Origin: Hemibagrus wyckioides
Lineage: Eukaryota; Chordata; Actinopteri; Siluriformes; Bagridae
Assembly: GCF_019097595.1 (NCBI RefSeq)
Contig: NC_080734.1
Location: 8,500,392 to 8,564,391, forward strand
Direction: 5' to 3'
DNA: 64,000 nt
The translations under genes and the position numbers were made by a program. The notes beneath the pieces were generated by a model. That model had not been told where the DNA came from, did not search any database, and was given only the letters and a program-made list of their open reading frames with translations. How positions within the stretch are numbered: the first letter of the stretch is position 1; each line of letters opens with the position of its first letter. This document shows, in pieces, positions 12,778 to 54,626 of this stretch.

Positions 12778-15289
12778 AGATGTAGCAGGATGATTTCTGA
12801 AGTATATAGAGCTTTCTGCTCAGATTCATTCAAACACTGCAAAACCAAAAAGACTGTGCTTCACACTACACATGAATAACACAACATACCACAAAAACAA
12901 CCAAAAGCTTCTTAAGAAAAAGAAACTGAATGTTCTATACTGGCAAAGTCAGTAACTTGACCTCAACTCAACTGAGCATGCTTCTCACTTCCTGAAGAAA
13001 GATAACAAGCAAGCAGCAGCTGAAGGTGACTGCAGTAAAGGCCTGGTAAAAACTCCCTTCCTCAAGGGAGGAAACTCAGCATTTGGTGATGTTCCAGACA
13101 GTAGGAATTCATTAACTGTAAATTTTAGATTTGCATCGAAGTATTAAAAGCAATACTTATATTTAAAATTGCTAGTCAATTACTTTTGAGCCTGTCAAAA
13201 TGTCCTAAAAGGTTAATGCAATATTTTCGTTAAACCAATTGAAACGTACAGAAATTGTCACTGTCCAAATACTTGCAGACCTGACTGTAAGTTTGACAAG
13301 GGACAGATTGTGATGGCTAGACGACTGGATCAGAGCATCTCCAAAACTACAGCTCTTGTGGGGTGTTCCCGGTCTGCAGTGGTCAGTATCTATCACAATA
13401 TTAGGCAGGTGGTTATAATGTTATGCCTGTTCGGTGTATGGTGTGACCCTTACAAGTTAGACACTTTAGACTGTACGACATTTACTTTTCTGAAATGGGA
13501 CTGAAAACATTTACTGGGTTGTATAGTTTTGATGCACTCTAGCAGGATGTACATATCCTATAATTGTACGGTTACACACATCATTTTAAAAGCAGTATTT
13601 TCCCATTCACAGCTACTTCAATGACAACCAGTATCCTGATGAAGCCAAACGAGAGGAGATTGCCAACGCCTGCAATGCTGTCATACAAAAGCCAGGTAGA
13701 CAAGTACTGTACATCCGTGTATAAATTATTATGGACATTTCAGATCTTGTTTTGCACTATGGCCACACCTTCGAGTCCAAAATGATCATCACTCACTACA
13801 TGAAACAAATGTCTTTTCAGACATCTGGGTCATTTTCAGTAATACTTCAATTGAATTTGTCTTGGAATGTCAGCGAGGATATTAGAAATCATAAGCCTGA
13901 GATTTGGCTCATGGTTTTTGGTCTTGGCACAAGGTGCCGCATTGGCCACACGAGACTCACCCACGGCCACCTGCTAAAAGGGGAAGAACCACCACTATGT
14001 CAAGCCTGCAAAATACCTACATCAATAAAACACATTCTACTCCACTGCCCTGCCCTGAGCACTATAAGGCAGAAATTTTATTCAGAAGACACTTTAGAAA
14101 ATATTTTCAAGACAGCTCCACCGTACAAGATTCTAAACTTCTTAACAAGCATCAACCTCAAAAAACTTATATAAACTCTTCTTGCTGTCTTATATATCAA
14201 TGTAACCCTATCTATTGAATATCACCCTATGTTTTAGCTACATTCAAACTTTTGCCGTAATATAGCCATTGAATCTAACATGGCATTAAAAAATCAATGG
14301 AAAAAAAATCATTTGGTCTTTGCAGGGAAAAAGCTGTCTGATTTTGAGCGAGTGACCTCCTTGAAGGTCTATAACTGGTTTGCAAACCGTCGCAAAGAGA
14401 TCAAGAGGAGGGCCAATATCGGTAAAGTGTTACCTCTGTTTTTGTTTTTTTTAGTACAATCACTGATCTGGTTTACACTTGGTCATTTCATGCATTTGAG
14501 GATTATATCTGGACTCTTATTCTGAGGCAATTCCTCACCATCCACCACAAAACATAGTCGACTTCACACCTAAAAGCTCTGGTCTGCACCACTGTAAGAG
14601 ACCAGTCTGCAAAAGTATAGCAATAGTAAGCCTTACACTGTGTTTTTTCTCTCTCTCTCTCTCTCTGGCCTGATGGCTGGTATAGTATTGCTTCCATAAA
14701 GTGACATGCAGAATCCTTAGAGGATTCTTTGCATATAGCACCTTTGCTATATCTTTGCATAGAGCACCTGGAAAGAAGAAACAACCCATAATTTGGTTGT
14801 CAGTGTTGTGAGTTAATTTGTATTCTAGCCACAATACAGCAGCAGGATGTTAATCTGACAAACTGAGGACACATTTGACTAGACATTTAAATCCATGTGG
14901 TTCAAATCTGAATCCTGAGTCAAGATGAATGAAACAACCGGGGCAAACCAGGTCGATGATGTGGTCCGTCATCTCAGTTTATGCAATATTCATTTGAGGT
15001 CATTTCGTGCTTATTAATTTATTTAGAGTGTAAGCAGGACAATAGCAGCAGATGCACAGGGTTGATAGAATGAGCTTTTTACTGTGTTATGGCTTTGATA
15101 ATATTAAATATGTCGAACATTTGCTACTCAATCAGTAATGGCATTAAAGGGGGAAAATAATCGAACATGGCAAGAGAACTACACAAGTAACAAATAGTGT
15201 TCAGAAATATAATTAAGCTTTATTCAATACAGGTCAGCCCTGTGTGCTATTTCTAACACCCTCATCCTTTATGCTTAAAGAACTGAACC

Positions 15290-15348
<59 letters not shown>

Positions 15349-16454
15349 TATGTATAGCTATCTACATTTTTTTAATTATTGGGTGTCTAGTGTTCAGTTC
15401 AGCTGGGTGTTGTAGTCATGCACCCCTAGTGGCCACTTCTGTTACATAAGCTTTGTATAATTCCAAGGTTTGAAATGGAAGTAAACAAGGGTGTGTTATA
15501 AACGCAGGAGGGCAGGAATATCATGGATAAATGCATGTTTGGTCTCGTGTGCCAGTCGCTTAGTGGGTTTTTAAGTAGCTTCAGATGTGTCATGGCAGGG
15601 TCTTTTTTCCAAGAAGCCACAATCCTGGAGAGTCACGGAATCGACGTGCAGAGCCCTGGCGGCCACTCCAACAGCGACGACATCGATGGCAATGACTACA
15701 CCGAGCAGGTGAGGGATTAGCCATAGACTATTACACCACAGTATGGTATACAGTGTCTGAGCAATCTGAGGATTTGAGTTTGAATTGGTCTTCAGTGTTT
15801 CCACCATGCTGATGTGGGTTTATTATAGTTTCGCTGGTCCCAAAATATTCTGGTTTGGTAACTCTAAATTGCCTTTAGAGTCTGAGTGTGTATATGAAAA
15901 GAATGTGATCATGTCACCAAACTGCTGGCTGTATATTTGAAGTCTATGGATCGGGATGTTTTGTGGTCGGACAGCACCATTGCACTGGAGGCAAATGTAC
16001 ACCCCTTATAAACTTAATATATTCAAGATGTTCTTAATGAACTGTTGTATAAGGTATTTTTTTTTTTTTTGCTTTCATTAATAATGTAGGAAATGGGTCT
16101 CTCTGTCTCTTTCTCTCTCTCTCTATGTACTCACAGGGTTGTGAGTTGCCCTACTTTGAGAAGAGACAGTTGGCCCGACCGTTTGGCTTCTACAGGCTCG
16201 AGCCAACATCGCCTACCCAGGTAAGGAATGACTGAGGCACTATAGCCATCTATCCGTTTCTGAAATGATTTCTGATGTCCCATGGCTTCATGCGCATCTT
16301 AATTTTTCAGGATGACAGCACTAACCATGCAGACCATCAGGATCCCATCTCCCTGGCCGTGGAGATGGCAGCTGTCAATCACAGCATCTTGGCCCTGTCT
16401 CGCCCGGGGGGCGTGGCCAGCGATATCAAAACAGAGGCGCTGGATGACGATTGA
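7236..16454 (+). CDS. hmbox1: HMBOX1 (homeobox-containing protein 1 / HOT1), complete coding region
   Basis: HMBOX1 is an atypical HNF1-like homeodomain protein. In mammals it represses transcription and, as HOT1, binds double-stranded telomere repeats. Exons read: 7236-7726, 9713-9798, 10196-10306, 11359-11512, 13613-13695, 14326-14421, 15614-15708, 16137-16220, 16311-16454. All introns are GT-AG and the frame closes at 447 residues; without exon 8 it is 419, close to the roughly 420 of human HMBOX1. Order of parts: HNF1-type N-terminal region ([20 protein letters not shown]), a Ser/Thr/Pro-rich linker, a POU-specific-like region around residues 150-260, and a homeodomain whose recognition helix contains [15 protein letters not shown] (323-337). 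The C-terminus ends IKTEALDDD. Human isoforms can start a few residues upstream; the ATG at 7236 is the first one after the acceptor and is preceded by only one exonic base. Fish often keep two copies; which one this is cannot be told. Confidence 0.96.
9838..10058 (+). repeat. Imperfect minisatellite in HMBOX1 intron
   Basis: Several loose copies of a roughly 40-60 bp unit, each containing forms of TTCATCAGGTCCTCACTTTT and AACCTACTGG. Copies are diverged and of uneven length. Confidence 0.6.
10152..10193 (+). repeat. CT dinucleotide tract forming the HMBOX1 exon 3 acceptor
   Basis: About 21 CT units run straight into CAG at the start of exon 3 (10196). The microsatellite therefore is the polypyrimidine tract of this splice site. 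Confidence 0.9.
11935..13289 (+). pseudogene. Degenerate Tc1-like transposon, family B
   Basis: A heavily decayed Tc1-like element in HMBOX1 intron 4. Broken frames still show transposase-like pieces around 12655-12730 (matching [16 protein letters not shown]) and 12778-12840 ([11 protein letters not shown]), then a stretch equivalent to the DDE C-terminal part. The right end reads CAAATACTTGCAGACCTGAC, like Tc1 family ends. Stops and frameshifts are throughout, so it is inactive. A GAT repeat has expanded inside it. Confidence 0.75.
12732..12777 (+). repeat. GAT trinucleotide repeat inside dead Tc1
   Basis: About 15 GAT units, placed exactly where the transposase would read FIDD followed by variable residues. 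Confidence 0.9.
13290..13436 (+). mobile_element. Tc1-like family A fragment, copy 3
   Basis: A 147 bp piece with the helix-turn-helix coding region joined to the right inverted repeat (TTATGCCTGTTCGGTG, then TA). The left end is missing; it abuts the right end of the degenerate family B element. Confidence 0.75.
13838..14245 (+). pseudogene. LINE 3' fragment (I/Jockey-like, end of ORF2)
   Basis: The frame ending at 14174 encodes [20 protein letters not shown] followed by a Cys/His motif ([20 protein letters not shown]), the signature of the region after RNase H in I- or Jockey-type LINEs. Only the last 110 or so residues remain, consistent with 5' truncation on insertion. It lies in HMBOX1 intron 5, in the same direction as the gene. 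Confidence 0.7.
14326..14421 (+). CDS. hmbox1: HMBOX1 homeodomain recognition-helix exon
   Basis: This 96 bp exon begins after TTTGCAG and ends before GTAAAG. It encodes residues 309-340, including WFANRR, the core of homeodomain helix 3 that reads bases in the major groove. The sequence is almost identical to that remembered for mammals, in contrast to the variable linker of exon 1. Confidence 0.93.
15288..15350 (+). repeat. TA and GA dinucleotide repeats
   Basis: A short TA run passes directly into a GA run in HMBOX1 intron 6. A compound microsatellite. Confidence 0.85.
16137..16220 (+). CDS. hmbox1: HMBOX1 28-residue in-frame exon, probably alternative
   Basis: It has good splice sites (TACTCACAG| and CCCAG|GTAAGG), is exactly 84 bp and starts and ends between codons, so it can be skipped without a frameshift. 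It encodes residues 373-400, beginning [20 protein letters not shown], between the acidic [11 protein letters not shown] segment and the conserved [12 protein letters not shown] segment. The main human isoform, as I remember it, joins those two segments directly. This is therefore probably a cassette exon. Confidence 0.8.
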
Positions 16455-16455
16455 G

Positions 16456-16477
16456 GGGTGTGTGTGTGGGTGTGTGG

Positions 16478-16526
<49 letters not shown>
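16456..16526 (+). repeat. GT-rich repeat immediately after the HMBOX1 stop
   Basis: GT and GGT units start one base after the TGA and end in about 19 uninterrupted TG units. It would be transcribed at the very start of the 3' UTR. Confidence 0.9.
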
Positions 16527-16527
<1 letters not shown>

Positions 16528-18002
16528 AGACATGGAAGCGTGCTGTTTTGTTTCCAGAGCAGAGGTCCTGCTGCCCATGCCGCTCAGACATGGGTCACTC
16601 TCTTCCTCTGCATCCTCTCATTACACTGTATCTGAAAATGGCCATGTAGTCCAGGTTCTCTTCCTCAGCCTGGGACTGTGTTAAAACAAATCAAAAATCC
16701 GAAGGTCCTCATGTTTTCTGGAATCTTCCACAGTGTGGGGCCGCCACCTCCGGCCCTTCCTTTAACCTGACCCCAACCTTTACCTCATTCCACTCCAGGA
16801 GTGTGTCGTGCTTTTTGCGTTCTGTCCCTCATCGGTGCTTCCTGGAAGTGGCGTCGTCTTTTCCGCCGACGTGCAGGAGCTTTTTAGCGGACATTTCACG
16901 TCGGTGTGTGTGCAAGTGGGAGTGTGTGAAGCTTTTTAGGTGAAACGGAAGTGTGTTGCGCTGCCTCATGGCTGTGTACCAGACTTCTGCATTGACTGAC
17001 AGCTCTGTGTATTTAGGCGCTTGAACACTTTTATTCCCTCCTAAATTTGGCTTATTGTTGTTATTATTATTATTATTATTATTTTTTTTTTATAATTGAT
17101 ATCAGTTCATTGTTCAATGAGCAGCAATCATATTTTTTTGGGTTTGTTTTGTTAAATAATCAGAAGAATTGAACTGAAATAATCTAGAAAAGTGAAACTA
17201 ATAAGATGTGGTTTTATAAATGCCAAAGGATGGAGACTTAAGAGTCCCTTGGACTATAAAGCAACGGTCAGCTGAAAGCCTCTAAACACAAAATTACTGT
17301 ATTTTCTGGACTATAAGTTGAATGAGTTTATTAGAGGGTTTTCCATAACACAGTGAGTTCCTAATAGAACAGATTTATTTTTTTTTTAATCATTGACAGT
17401 GACTGTTATTTTTCCTTACATTTACAGAATTCATCACTGGTCTATTGCTTTTAATGAAATGCCTTACTGAAAACAGTAAGGAAGCATCAGATGATATTGT
17501 CTGGTTCACTTATATTTAAAAAAAAAAAAAAAAAACCAGAATGAGTTTGTTAGTACCTCAGACTGTCACCCAAAGCCGGCGGTGGAGTCATCATGTGCTC
17601 TAGTATGGCTTCCAGTCCAGAAAATACCGTAAAGGTGTTTCTAATTTAAATACTTAATTGCTCAGCTTCACCCAAAGTGGATTGGAGTAAATCCTGTCTC
17701 TTTTTTTTTTTTTTTAATCTAGTATTTATTTTTATTTTTCTGTGTTCATATCTGGAGATTTCTGAGTAATAAGCTAAATCTGTCATGGCCTAAACACTTG
17801 TAAGTTCTTGTGCAATGATTGCAGTAGATCTGAGATATGAGAGAGAGAGAGAGAGAGAAGACTGAGTGCTCTTATCTTAACCCTAAACCTCATAGTCTGG
17901 CCAGTGCATCATCATTTCTTGATGCTGTTTGATTTCGTAACGGTTTTGCAGTGTACAGAAAAGCTAATATGTTTCTGTTCTGCCTCTTCAGGACTTCTGC
18001 TG

Positions 18003-18125
18003 TAGGCATGTGCCGATAATCAGATTGACGGTTGGACAAAACTCTGTTAATCTCAGTGTTTTAAACTATTATCCTCTGGGTTCCATTAGTGAGACAAGAA
18101 CAGCAGTTCTTACTGTTTTTTGTGC

Positions 18126-18164
<39 letters not shown>

Positions 18165-18747
18165 CGAGAGACCTTCTGTCTGAAGGAAATCCCATAATTC
18201 TGTTCCTGGGCCAAGAATTCTTATCCTGTTTCTATATCCTATTTAGTGTCCTCATTGACTTTCCCTTAGACTCCATTTTAAAGCCTTTCCATTAGTCTGT
18301 TAACTCAGATGGTGTTTATTAGGAGACCTCTTGAAGGGGCGAGGGATTTAAGTCAGCATGGGTCTAGACTTCAGGAGTAGAATCTGCCCAGAAATCATTG
18401 CGATCTATACTAATGCAAAGTTCATCCCAAAAAAGGGAGACAAAAGCTGTATGCTGATCAAATTGGAATATTAATTATTGAATTAAATAATGTAAAAATC
18501 AAATATCTGACTGGGCTTCATGCCAGTAATCTTGTAGCTTGATTTTGTTAAACCTCAGTCATGACAGCTGTGTGTGTGTGTGTGTGTGTGTGTGTTAAAA
18601 GCCTTTGTGTGTTTTCGTCCTGTGTTCGCATTCACAATTCCGATTCAGTGTTTCAGGGCAGTATTGACCTCAATACTGATTCTCCGTATCGGATCCATAC
18701 GTCACTAGCAGGCTGTCAAACATAAAATCAGTATCGGCACATGCCTA
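18003..18747. mobile_element. Non-autonomous hAT-like element in HMBOX1 3' UTR
   Basis: The first 16 bases, TAGGCATGTGCCGATA, are exactly the reverse complement of the last 16. Flanking bases are TTCTGCTG on the left (17995-18002) and GTCTGCTG on the right (18748-18755), an 8 bp duplication with one mismatch. An 8 bp duplication and TAGG-type ends are the pattern of hAT transposons. The 745 bp body has no transposase frame and contains GT/GA and TG microsatellites. Confidence 0.75.
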
Positions 18748-19941
18748 GTCTGCTGTTGACTAACGCAGGCTCGGTACACTTTCCAATATGTAGCTATTTT
18801 ACTCAAAAAAAAAAAAACAAAAACAAATAAACAAACAAAAAAAAAACCTAAAATATAAACCTCGTTATATTCATTATGATTTTATGATTTGTCTTTTTCT
18901 CTTTCCCAGTGTAAAAAAAAAAGCTAAGTGATATTTATGAAATGCAGAATTAACTAATCAAGGGTTCTTCTATGTCGTATATCTTTTTTTGTTTTTGTTT
19001 GTTCTTTTTTTTTTTTTTTTTTTAAAGAGCAGTCTCTCTGTGTCTCAAATATTTTCAAGCATATTTTGAAACAGAAAACAGAGCACCCCCTATCGAACGC
19101 ATAAGTCAGTATCCGGCAGCTGGAGCGGTGTTGCTTGAGGTTACTGTTGGAAAAATGAGTTCTATTTATACTCTTAGCATGTTAACCGAGCAGATATGGC
19201 TCAGGATTTGGAAACTCGCTCACTGACAGTCCTGAAATTTAATCTCCTAACTTTCTGGTCACCTTTCTTTCACTCCGCTTTACTGAAATGTTTCCCCAAA
19301 AGCAGAAAAAAGACATTTTCTAGAAATTTCCAGCATGTTAATCACCCTCACATGCTTTATAGCTTCAGTAATCAACCTAAAGTTTAGCGCTGAATGACGG
19401 AAACTGCTTTAGCATATAATTTCCTAATCTACTTTTTTTTTTGTTGCTTGGATAAATACCTACCTTTTTGTATATTATTTAGTGAATTATAACCAAATTC
19501 TTCCTGGGCTTAGCTTCGTCTTAATTTTCTATTCATTCTGTAGCAAGATTTACACTTAACATTTGCAAGCGTATGTTTTATCATCACTCGCTATTTGAAA
19601 ATTTTTCAAACAGAAGAACTACGCTAAGGTTCGTTTTCCCCGCTAGTTAGCTACATACACAGGTATCATTTAGTGCTACTGTTGGTCTATTGTTCATTGT
19701 CTTATCTAGTTGGATTAAAGTGTTTTAACATAATCCAGTATCTTAAATAGATCCTTAGCTACAGCAGAGTGTAATTTGTAACTTAGTGTAACTTATCGGT
19801 CCGGTTATAATTTCTGCTCTGAGGAAACGGATCAGTAACTAAAAGCGACTGCGAAGGGTGACTGACTTATTATAGCTCGATGCAGTGTAACTCTCACATA
19901 CACTGTATATATGTGCTGAAAAACAGCACTCGTGATGTTGC

Positions 19942-19977
<36 letters not shown>

Positions 19978-20493
19978 CACTGTGCCAAACTGTAATATTG
20001 CAGTGACTGGGCTTTATAAGCCATATGTATGGAAGACATAGTTCTCAGCTGCAACACACACTAGTATTATATTTCCATATTTAGCCTAAACTTAAGCTAA
20101 AGCTTAAGGGTTAGTGCTCTATAATAATAATAATAATAATAATTGTAATAATTAAAAGGGGGGTGCTTTGTATTCCAGTCTTCAGGGTTCACATTCATCT
20201 GTCCATAAACATCTCCTCTCCGTATAGTTTATATCAACAGTTCAATAACGATGTGTCGTAAAGAATACACTATAATAAAACTATAAATAAACTGTTAAAA
20301 GTAAATGTATTGATTTTTTAAGTAAGTTTGGATCTCAATCATTCTGTCCCATTTAAGACTTTAGTGCCTTTTTTGGACAGTAGACTGTTCTGTAATTAAA
20401 CTGTAGTATATATTAGCATTTTTTGTACAGTTTCTTTGTTTAAGATGACTTTTTTTAAAACTTGTGTTTATTTTAGTATTGTATCTACTAGAG

Positions 20494-20499
20494 AATAAA
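20494..20499 (+). terminator. hmbox1: Candidate HMBOX1 polyadenylation signal
   Basis: Canonical AATAAA on the gene strand, followed within about 40 bases by sequence rich in T and G. It is one of several possible signals in this AT-rich region; no transcript end is visible from sequence alone. Confidence 0.4.
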
Positions 20500-20801
20500 G
20501 GTATATTGATGAACACAAAAATCTCAGCCCCATGTCTTTTGAGTATGTGTATTTTTGTTTTTCTTTTGTATTGTGATTCTTTAGTTACTTTGCCACGTGT
20601 ATGAATTTAACCCACTGAACGCATGCTATCGAAGGTGTTGGTGATGCTTCTGTCAACACCAGGAGTTAATCTAACACTTTAAAATTAGCCTGTAGCTGTT
20701 CAGGCTATAGAGAGGCTCTTCAGCACTGAGGTAATTGTTTATCTGACACGTATGTTAACAGCAATCTAGCCATTGTGATGTATTTACTTCCTCAACCAGC
20801 A

Positions 20802-21286
20802 GACCGATCAGACATAACATTATGAGCAGTGAGAGGTGACGTGAATAAGACTGATGATCTCCTCATCATGGCACCTGTTAGTGGGTGGGATATATTAGGC
20901 AGCAAGTGAACATTTTGTCCTCAAAGTTGATGTTAGAAGCAGGAAAAATGGGCGAGTGTAAGGATTTGAGCGAGTTTGACAAGGGCCAAATTGTGATGGC
21001 TAGACCACTGGATCAGAGCATCTCCAAAACTGCAGCTCTTGTGGGGTGTTCCCGGTCTGCAGTGGTCAGTATCTATCAAAAGTATCCCTTAAGGCCTGTA
21101 AGTTGTGCCCCACTTCACAACTTATAGGACTTAAAGGATCTGCTGCTAACATCTTGGTGCCAGATAGCACAGCACACCTTCAGGTATCTAGTCGAGTCCA
21201 TGCCCCGACGGGTCAGGGCTCTTTCGGCAGCAAAAGGGGGACCAAGGCAATATTAGGCAGGTGGTCATAATGTTATGGCTGATCGA
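20802..21286 (+). mobile_element. Tc1-like non-autonomous element, family A, copy 4
   Basis: Has decayed inverted repeats (GATCAGACATAACATTATG at left, CATAATGTTATGGCTGATCG at right). It carries the same fusion of transposase start and end as copy 1, so the two share an internally deleted ancestor. Its helix-turn-helix frame runs through 20885-21127 but breaks at the deletion junction. Confidence 0.8.
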
Positions 21287-22066
21287 ATAGAACCAGACAT
21301 GTTATAGATTTAATGTGCTGCACATTGGTGCAGGTGTTAATACACCACTAAAGTCACAGAACTAATGTTGATTCAATCCTGTAGTAGTTATTAATACAAC
21401 CTGAAAAGATGTACAGTAAAATTTCATTCTGTAAGACTGTACTCATAGCACTTTATCAAAACAACGTTGAATAGTTTTTCTGGTTTTAGTGTCTTTAAAA
21501 AAACGAGGCACTGTAAAACACATTAATCGTCATCGCCTCACACCCACAAGCCTGTTCTGTCTATCACCTAACAGCTGCTACCTGAAGGAGGATAAAAACG
21601 AAACACAGGGCAACTGAACACACTGAGAGGACACAGCTGACTACACTTTGGAGGTGAGCACAAACTGCCCTCCTTTTGTGTACAGGAACTATAGCACTGA
21701 AGAGTGTTACAGAGAGAGAGAAATACTGAGGCCAAATATACTGTGTTTAAATGCTTTTTCTCTTGTGCCATTCTGCATCTCTATATATGCCTGGAATTAA
21801 TATTTATACATGCTAGAAATACAACAACAGAAACCGTGTTGGTGTTGTAACAGCTTTCTTGTGGTGACAAACTTTAAAATAACAGCTTTACCACCGACAC
21901 AGTGCCGCTTCTGAAACGTCTTCCTGCAGAAAATGTAATCGGTTCAATGTTTGCGCAGATCATTTTACTGTCTGTTTATGTAGAATGTCCTTTGTACAAA
22001 TTCCTGTGTAAGCTGTTACTATAGAAACGCTAGCGTAATAGAACAAGCACAATATATGGACCTGTC

Positions 22067-22332
22067 ATAAGGGGCTTGACCCCTTAGTTCCAGTGAAAGG
22101 AACTCTTAATGCTTCAGCATATCAAAACATGGGCAATTTCATGCTCCCAACTTTGTGGGAACGGTTCGGGGATGACCCCTTCCTGTTCCAACATGACTGC
22201 ACACCAGTGTACAAAGCAAGGTCCATAAAGACATGGAGTGAGTTTGGTGTAGAGGAACTTAACTGGCCTGCACAGAGACCTGACTTCAACCTGATAGAAC
22301 ACGTTTGGGATGAATTAGAGCGGAGACTGAGC
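22067..22332 (+). pseudogene. Tc1-like transposase fragment, left arm of a fold-back
   Basis: Encodes about 80 residues of the DDE core on the + strand, including [19 protein letters not shown] and [11 protein letters not shown]. It retains the second Asp and the Glu but lacks both the N-terminus and the TIR. The same family is intact at 31481-32728. Confidence 0.8.
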
Positions 22333-22379
22333 TAGACCAAAACTGGGATGTCTGCCTTTACATGCACATGAATGTAATA

Positions 22380-22850
22380 TGGAGTTGAACTGCCCTTTGC
22401 AGCTATAACAGCTTCAACTCTTCTGGGAAGGCTTTCCACAAGGTTTAGGATTGTGTTTATGGGAATTTTTCACCTTTCCACTAGAAATGCATTTGTGAGG
22501 TCAGGCACTGATGCTGGACAAGGTCTGGCTCACAGTCTCCACTCTACTTCATCCCATAAGTGTTCTGTTGGGTTGAGGTCAGGACTCTGTGAAGTTCCTT
22601 CACACCAAACTCCATTCATGTCTTTATGGACCTTGCTTTGTGCACTGGTGCACAGTCATGTTGGAACAGGAAGGGGTCATCCCCAAACTGTTCCCATACA
22701 GTTGGGAGCATGAAATTGTCCAAAATGTCTTGGTATGCTGTAGCATTAAGAGTTCCTTTCACTGAAACTAAAGGGCCGAGCCCAACCCCTGAATTCAGTG
22801 ATTTGGAGGGGTGTCCCAAAACCTTTGGCAATATGAGTATACCTTAATAC
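22380..22850 (-). pseudogene. Tc1-like transposase fragment, right arm of a fold-back
   Basis: Read on the - strand this begins near 22850 with the family end (CCAAAGGTTTTGGGACACCC-like). It continues through transposase sequence such as [20 protein letters not shown] and [18 protein letters not shown] to the C-terminal region near 22390. It is opposite in direction to the fragment at 22067-22332 and shares about 250 bp with it. Confidence 0.8.
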
Positions 22851-23525
22851 TGTATAGCTTTGTTTTTTATCGTATACTCTGGCAGTTGAATTTTTATTCT
22901 TGCCAGAGTTCATCTGTAAATGAATAGTCCACGGTAATATCATGGCACACACTACAGATCAAGCTCTACAAACACAATCAGAAAGCAGGTTTCAGTTTTT
23001 AATTGTATGAAAGCATCAGTAGCGTTTTCAAAAATCAGAGATTTTTTTGTCCTCAGTTTACACAGTATAATATAAACCACATTGTGTGCTCTCATGGCAT
23101 AATACTTCAAACACTATGATAAAGCTCTTCCCAGAAGCAGCTGTAACACACATACCCACACACACAACTCTTGTGTATATTTAGCATTTACATTTACACA
23201 GCCTCCAGATGCAATACATTCCGAGGCACATCTTTTCCTCTAATTAATTAACTCATATGTTTCTGGGCATAAAATATTCCTAAAAGTAAATACGATAAGG
23301 CACTTACCATAGATAAAACCCATCATAAATACTGAAGATTAAAACTGGTTATAAAATACAACTCTGTTGTTCAGTTGGAACGTGTCCGAAGGCTGGTGTT
23401 TGATCTGTAGCACTGTAACAGCGTAGTGTGTTTAAACATAATGTGCAAAGACTGTTGCTGGTAGCCATTAAACTGGAAGTCAGGAGGAAGTATAAAAGCT
23501 GTACTTCCAGGGACGAAAGCAAGAG

Positions 23526-23963
23526 TCACAAGTTGTTAATTAATTCCTGCATGTTGCTTTTTGTGAACAGCTCTGAACTCTGAAACAGCAAACTGTTCAT
23601 GTAAATCAGATTGGTTTGTTCTTTGTTACTAAGCCCTAAGGAAGATTTGTTAATTTTTGTGTATAGAGTTTGTGTTAGAGGAAATACAGCTCTCATAAAT
23701 TTCCCACAGCACTGAAGTTCTTCCAAGACAGGATGTTGCTCTTGCTCCTTTCTCCCAAAATAGATAGGAACTCTAGCTTTTGCTAAGCTTTTCGAAAAGT
23801 ATTCCTTTTCATTAAGCTCATTGAAACATGTTTTCAGCTTTTTCTGTAACAGAGAAACCGGCTTTGTGTTCGAATCTCCCGGGACAAAGGAAGTTGTTCG
23901 CTTTTCATTAAGATTAATGGCCAGATTGATGCTTTTGTAGTTGCCCTTGAGGCATTTCAGCAC
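23526..23963 (-). other. Unrecognised 145-codon open frame downstream of KIF13B
   Basis: An open frame beginning 91 bases past the KIF13B stop on the same strand, so it probably lies in the KIF13B 3' UTR. The product is rich in Lys, Leu and Asn, has no membrane segment or motif I recognise, and no splice sites tie it to KIF13B. Most likely a chance frame; kept because of its length in AT-rich sequence. Confidence 0.2.
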
Positions 23964-24054
23964 AAAGACGAAGTGGTTATTAAGCTCTGTCAGTGAGAGA
24001 TTATTTTTTTCATCTCTCGGGTCATTCCGGGTGTAGTTTATCAGAGCCTTTCAT

Positions 24055-54626
<30,572 letters not shown>

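Larger units (their letters stand above)
16455..20520 (+). other. hmbox1: Probable HMBOX1 3' UTR
   Basis: No coding exon follows the stop at 16452-16454. A GT-rich repeat begins at once (16456-16526), then AT-rich sequence with many T runs, several GA/GT repeats and one inserted non-autonomous element (18003-18747). The far end is inferred from an AATAAA at 20494; earlier signals may be used as well. Confidence 0.5.
20521..24054. other. Intergenic region between convergent HMBOX1 and KIF13B
   Basis: Contains a Tc1-like family A copy, a head-to-head pair of Tc1 fragments and otherwise AT-rich sequence. The KIF13B 3' UTR must occupy part of the right side. A 145-codon frame on the - strand (23963-23526) lies in that part and is unrecognised. 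Confidence 0.6.

Noticed and set aside
16312..16635. A frame encoding long Val-Cys repeats
   Set aside because: It is the GT microsatellite and the last HMBOX1 exon read in the wrong frame.
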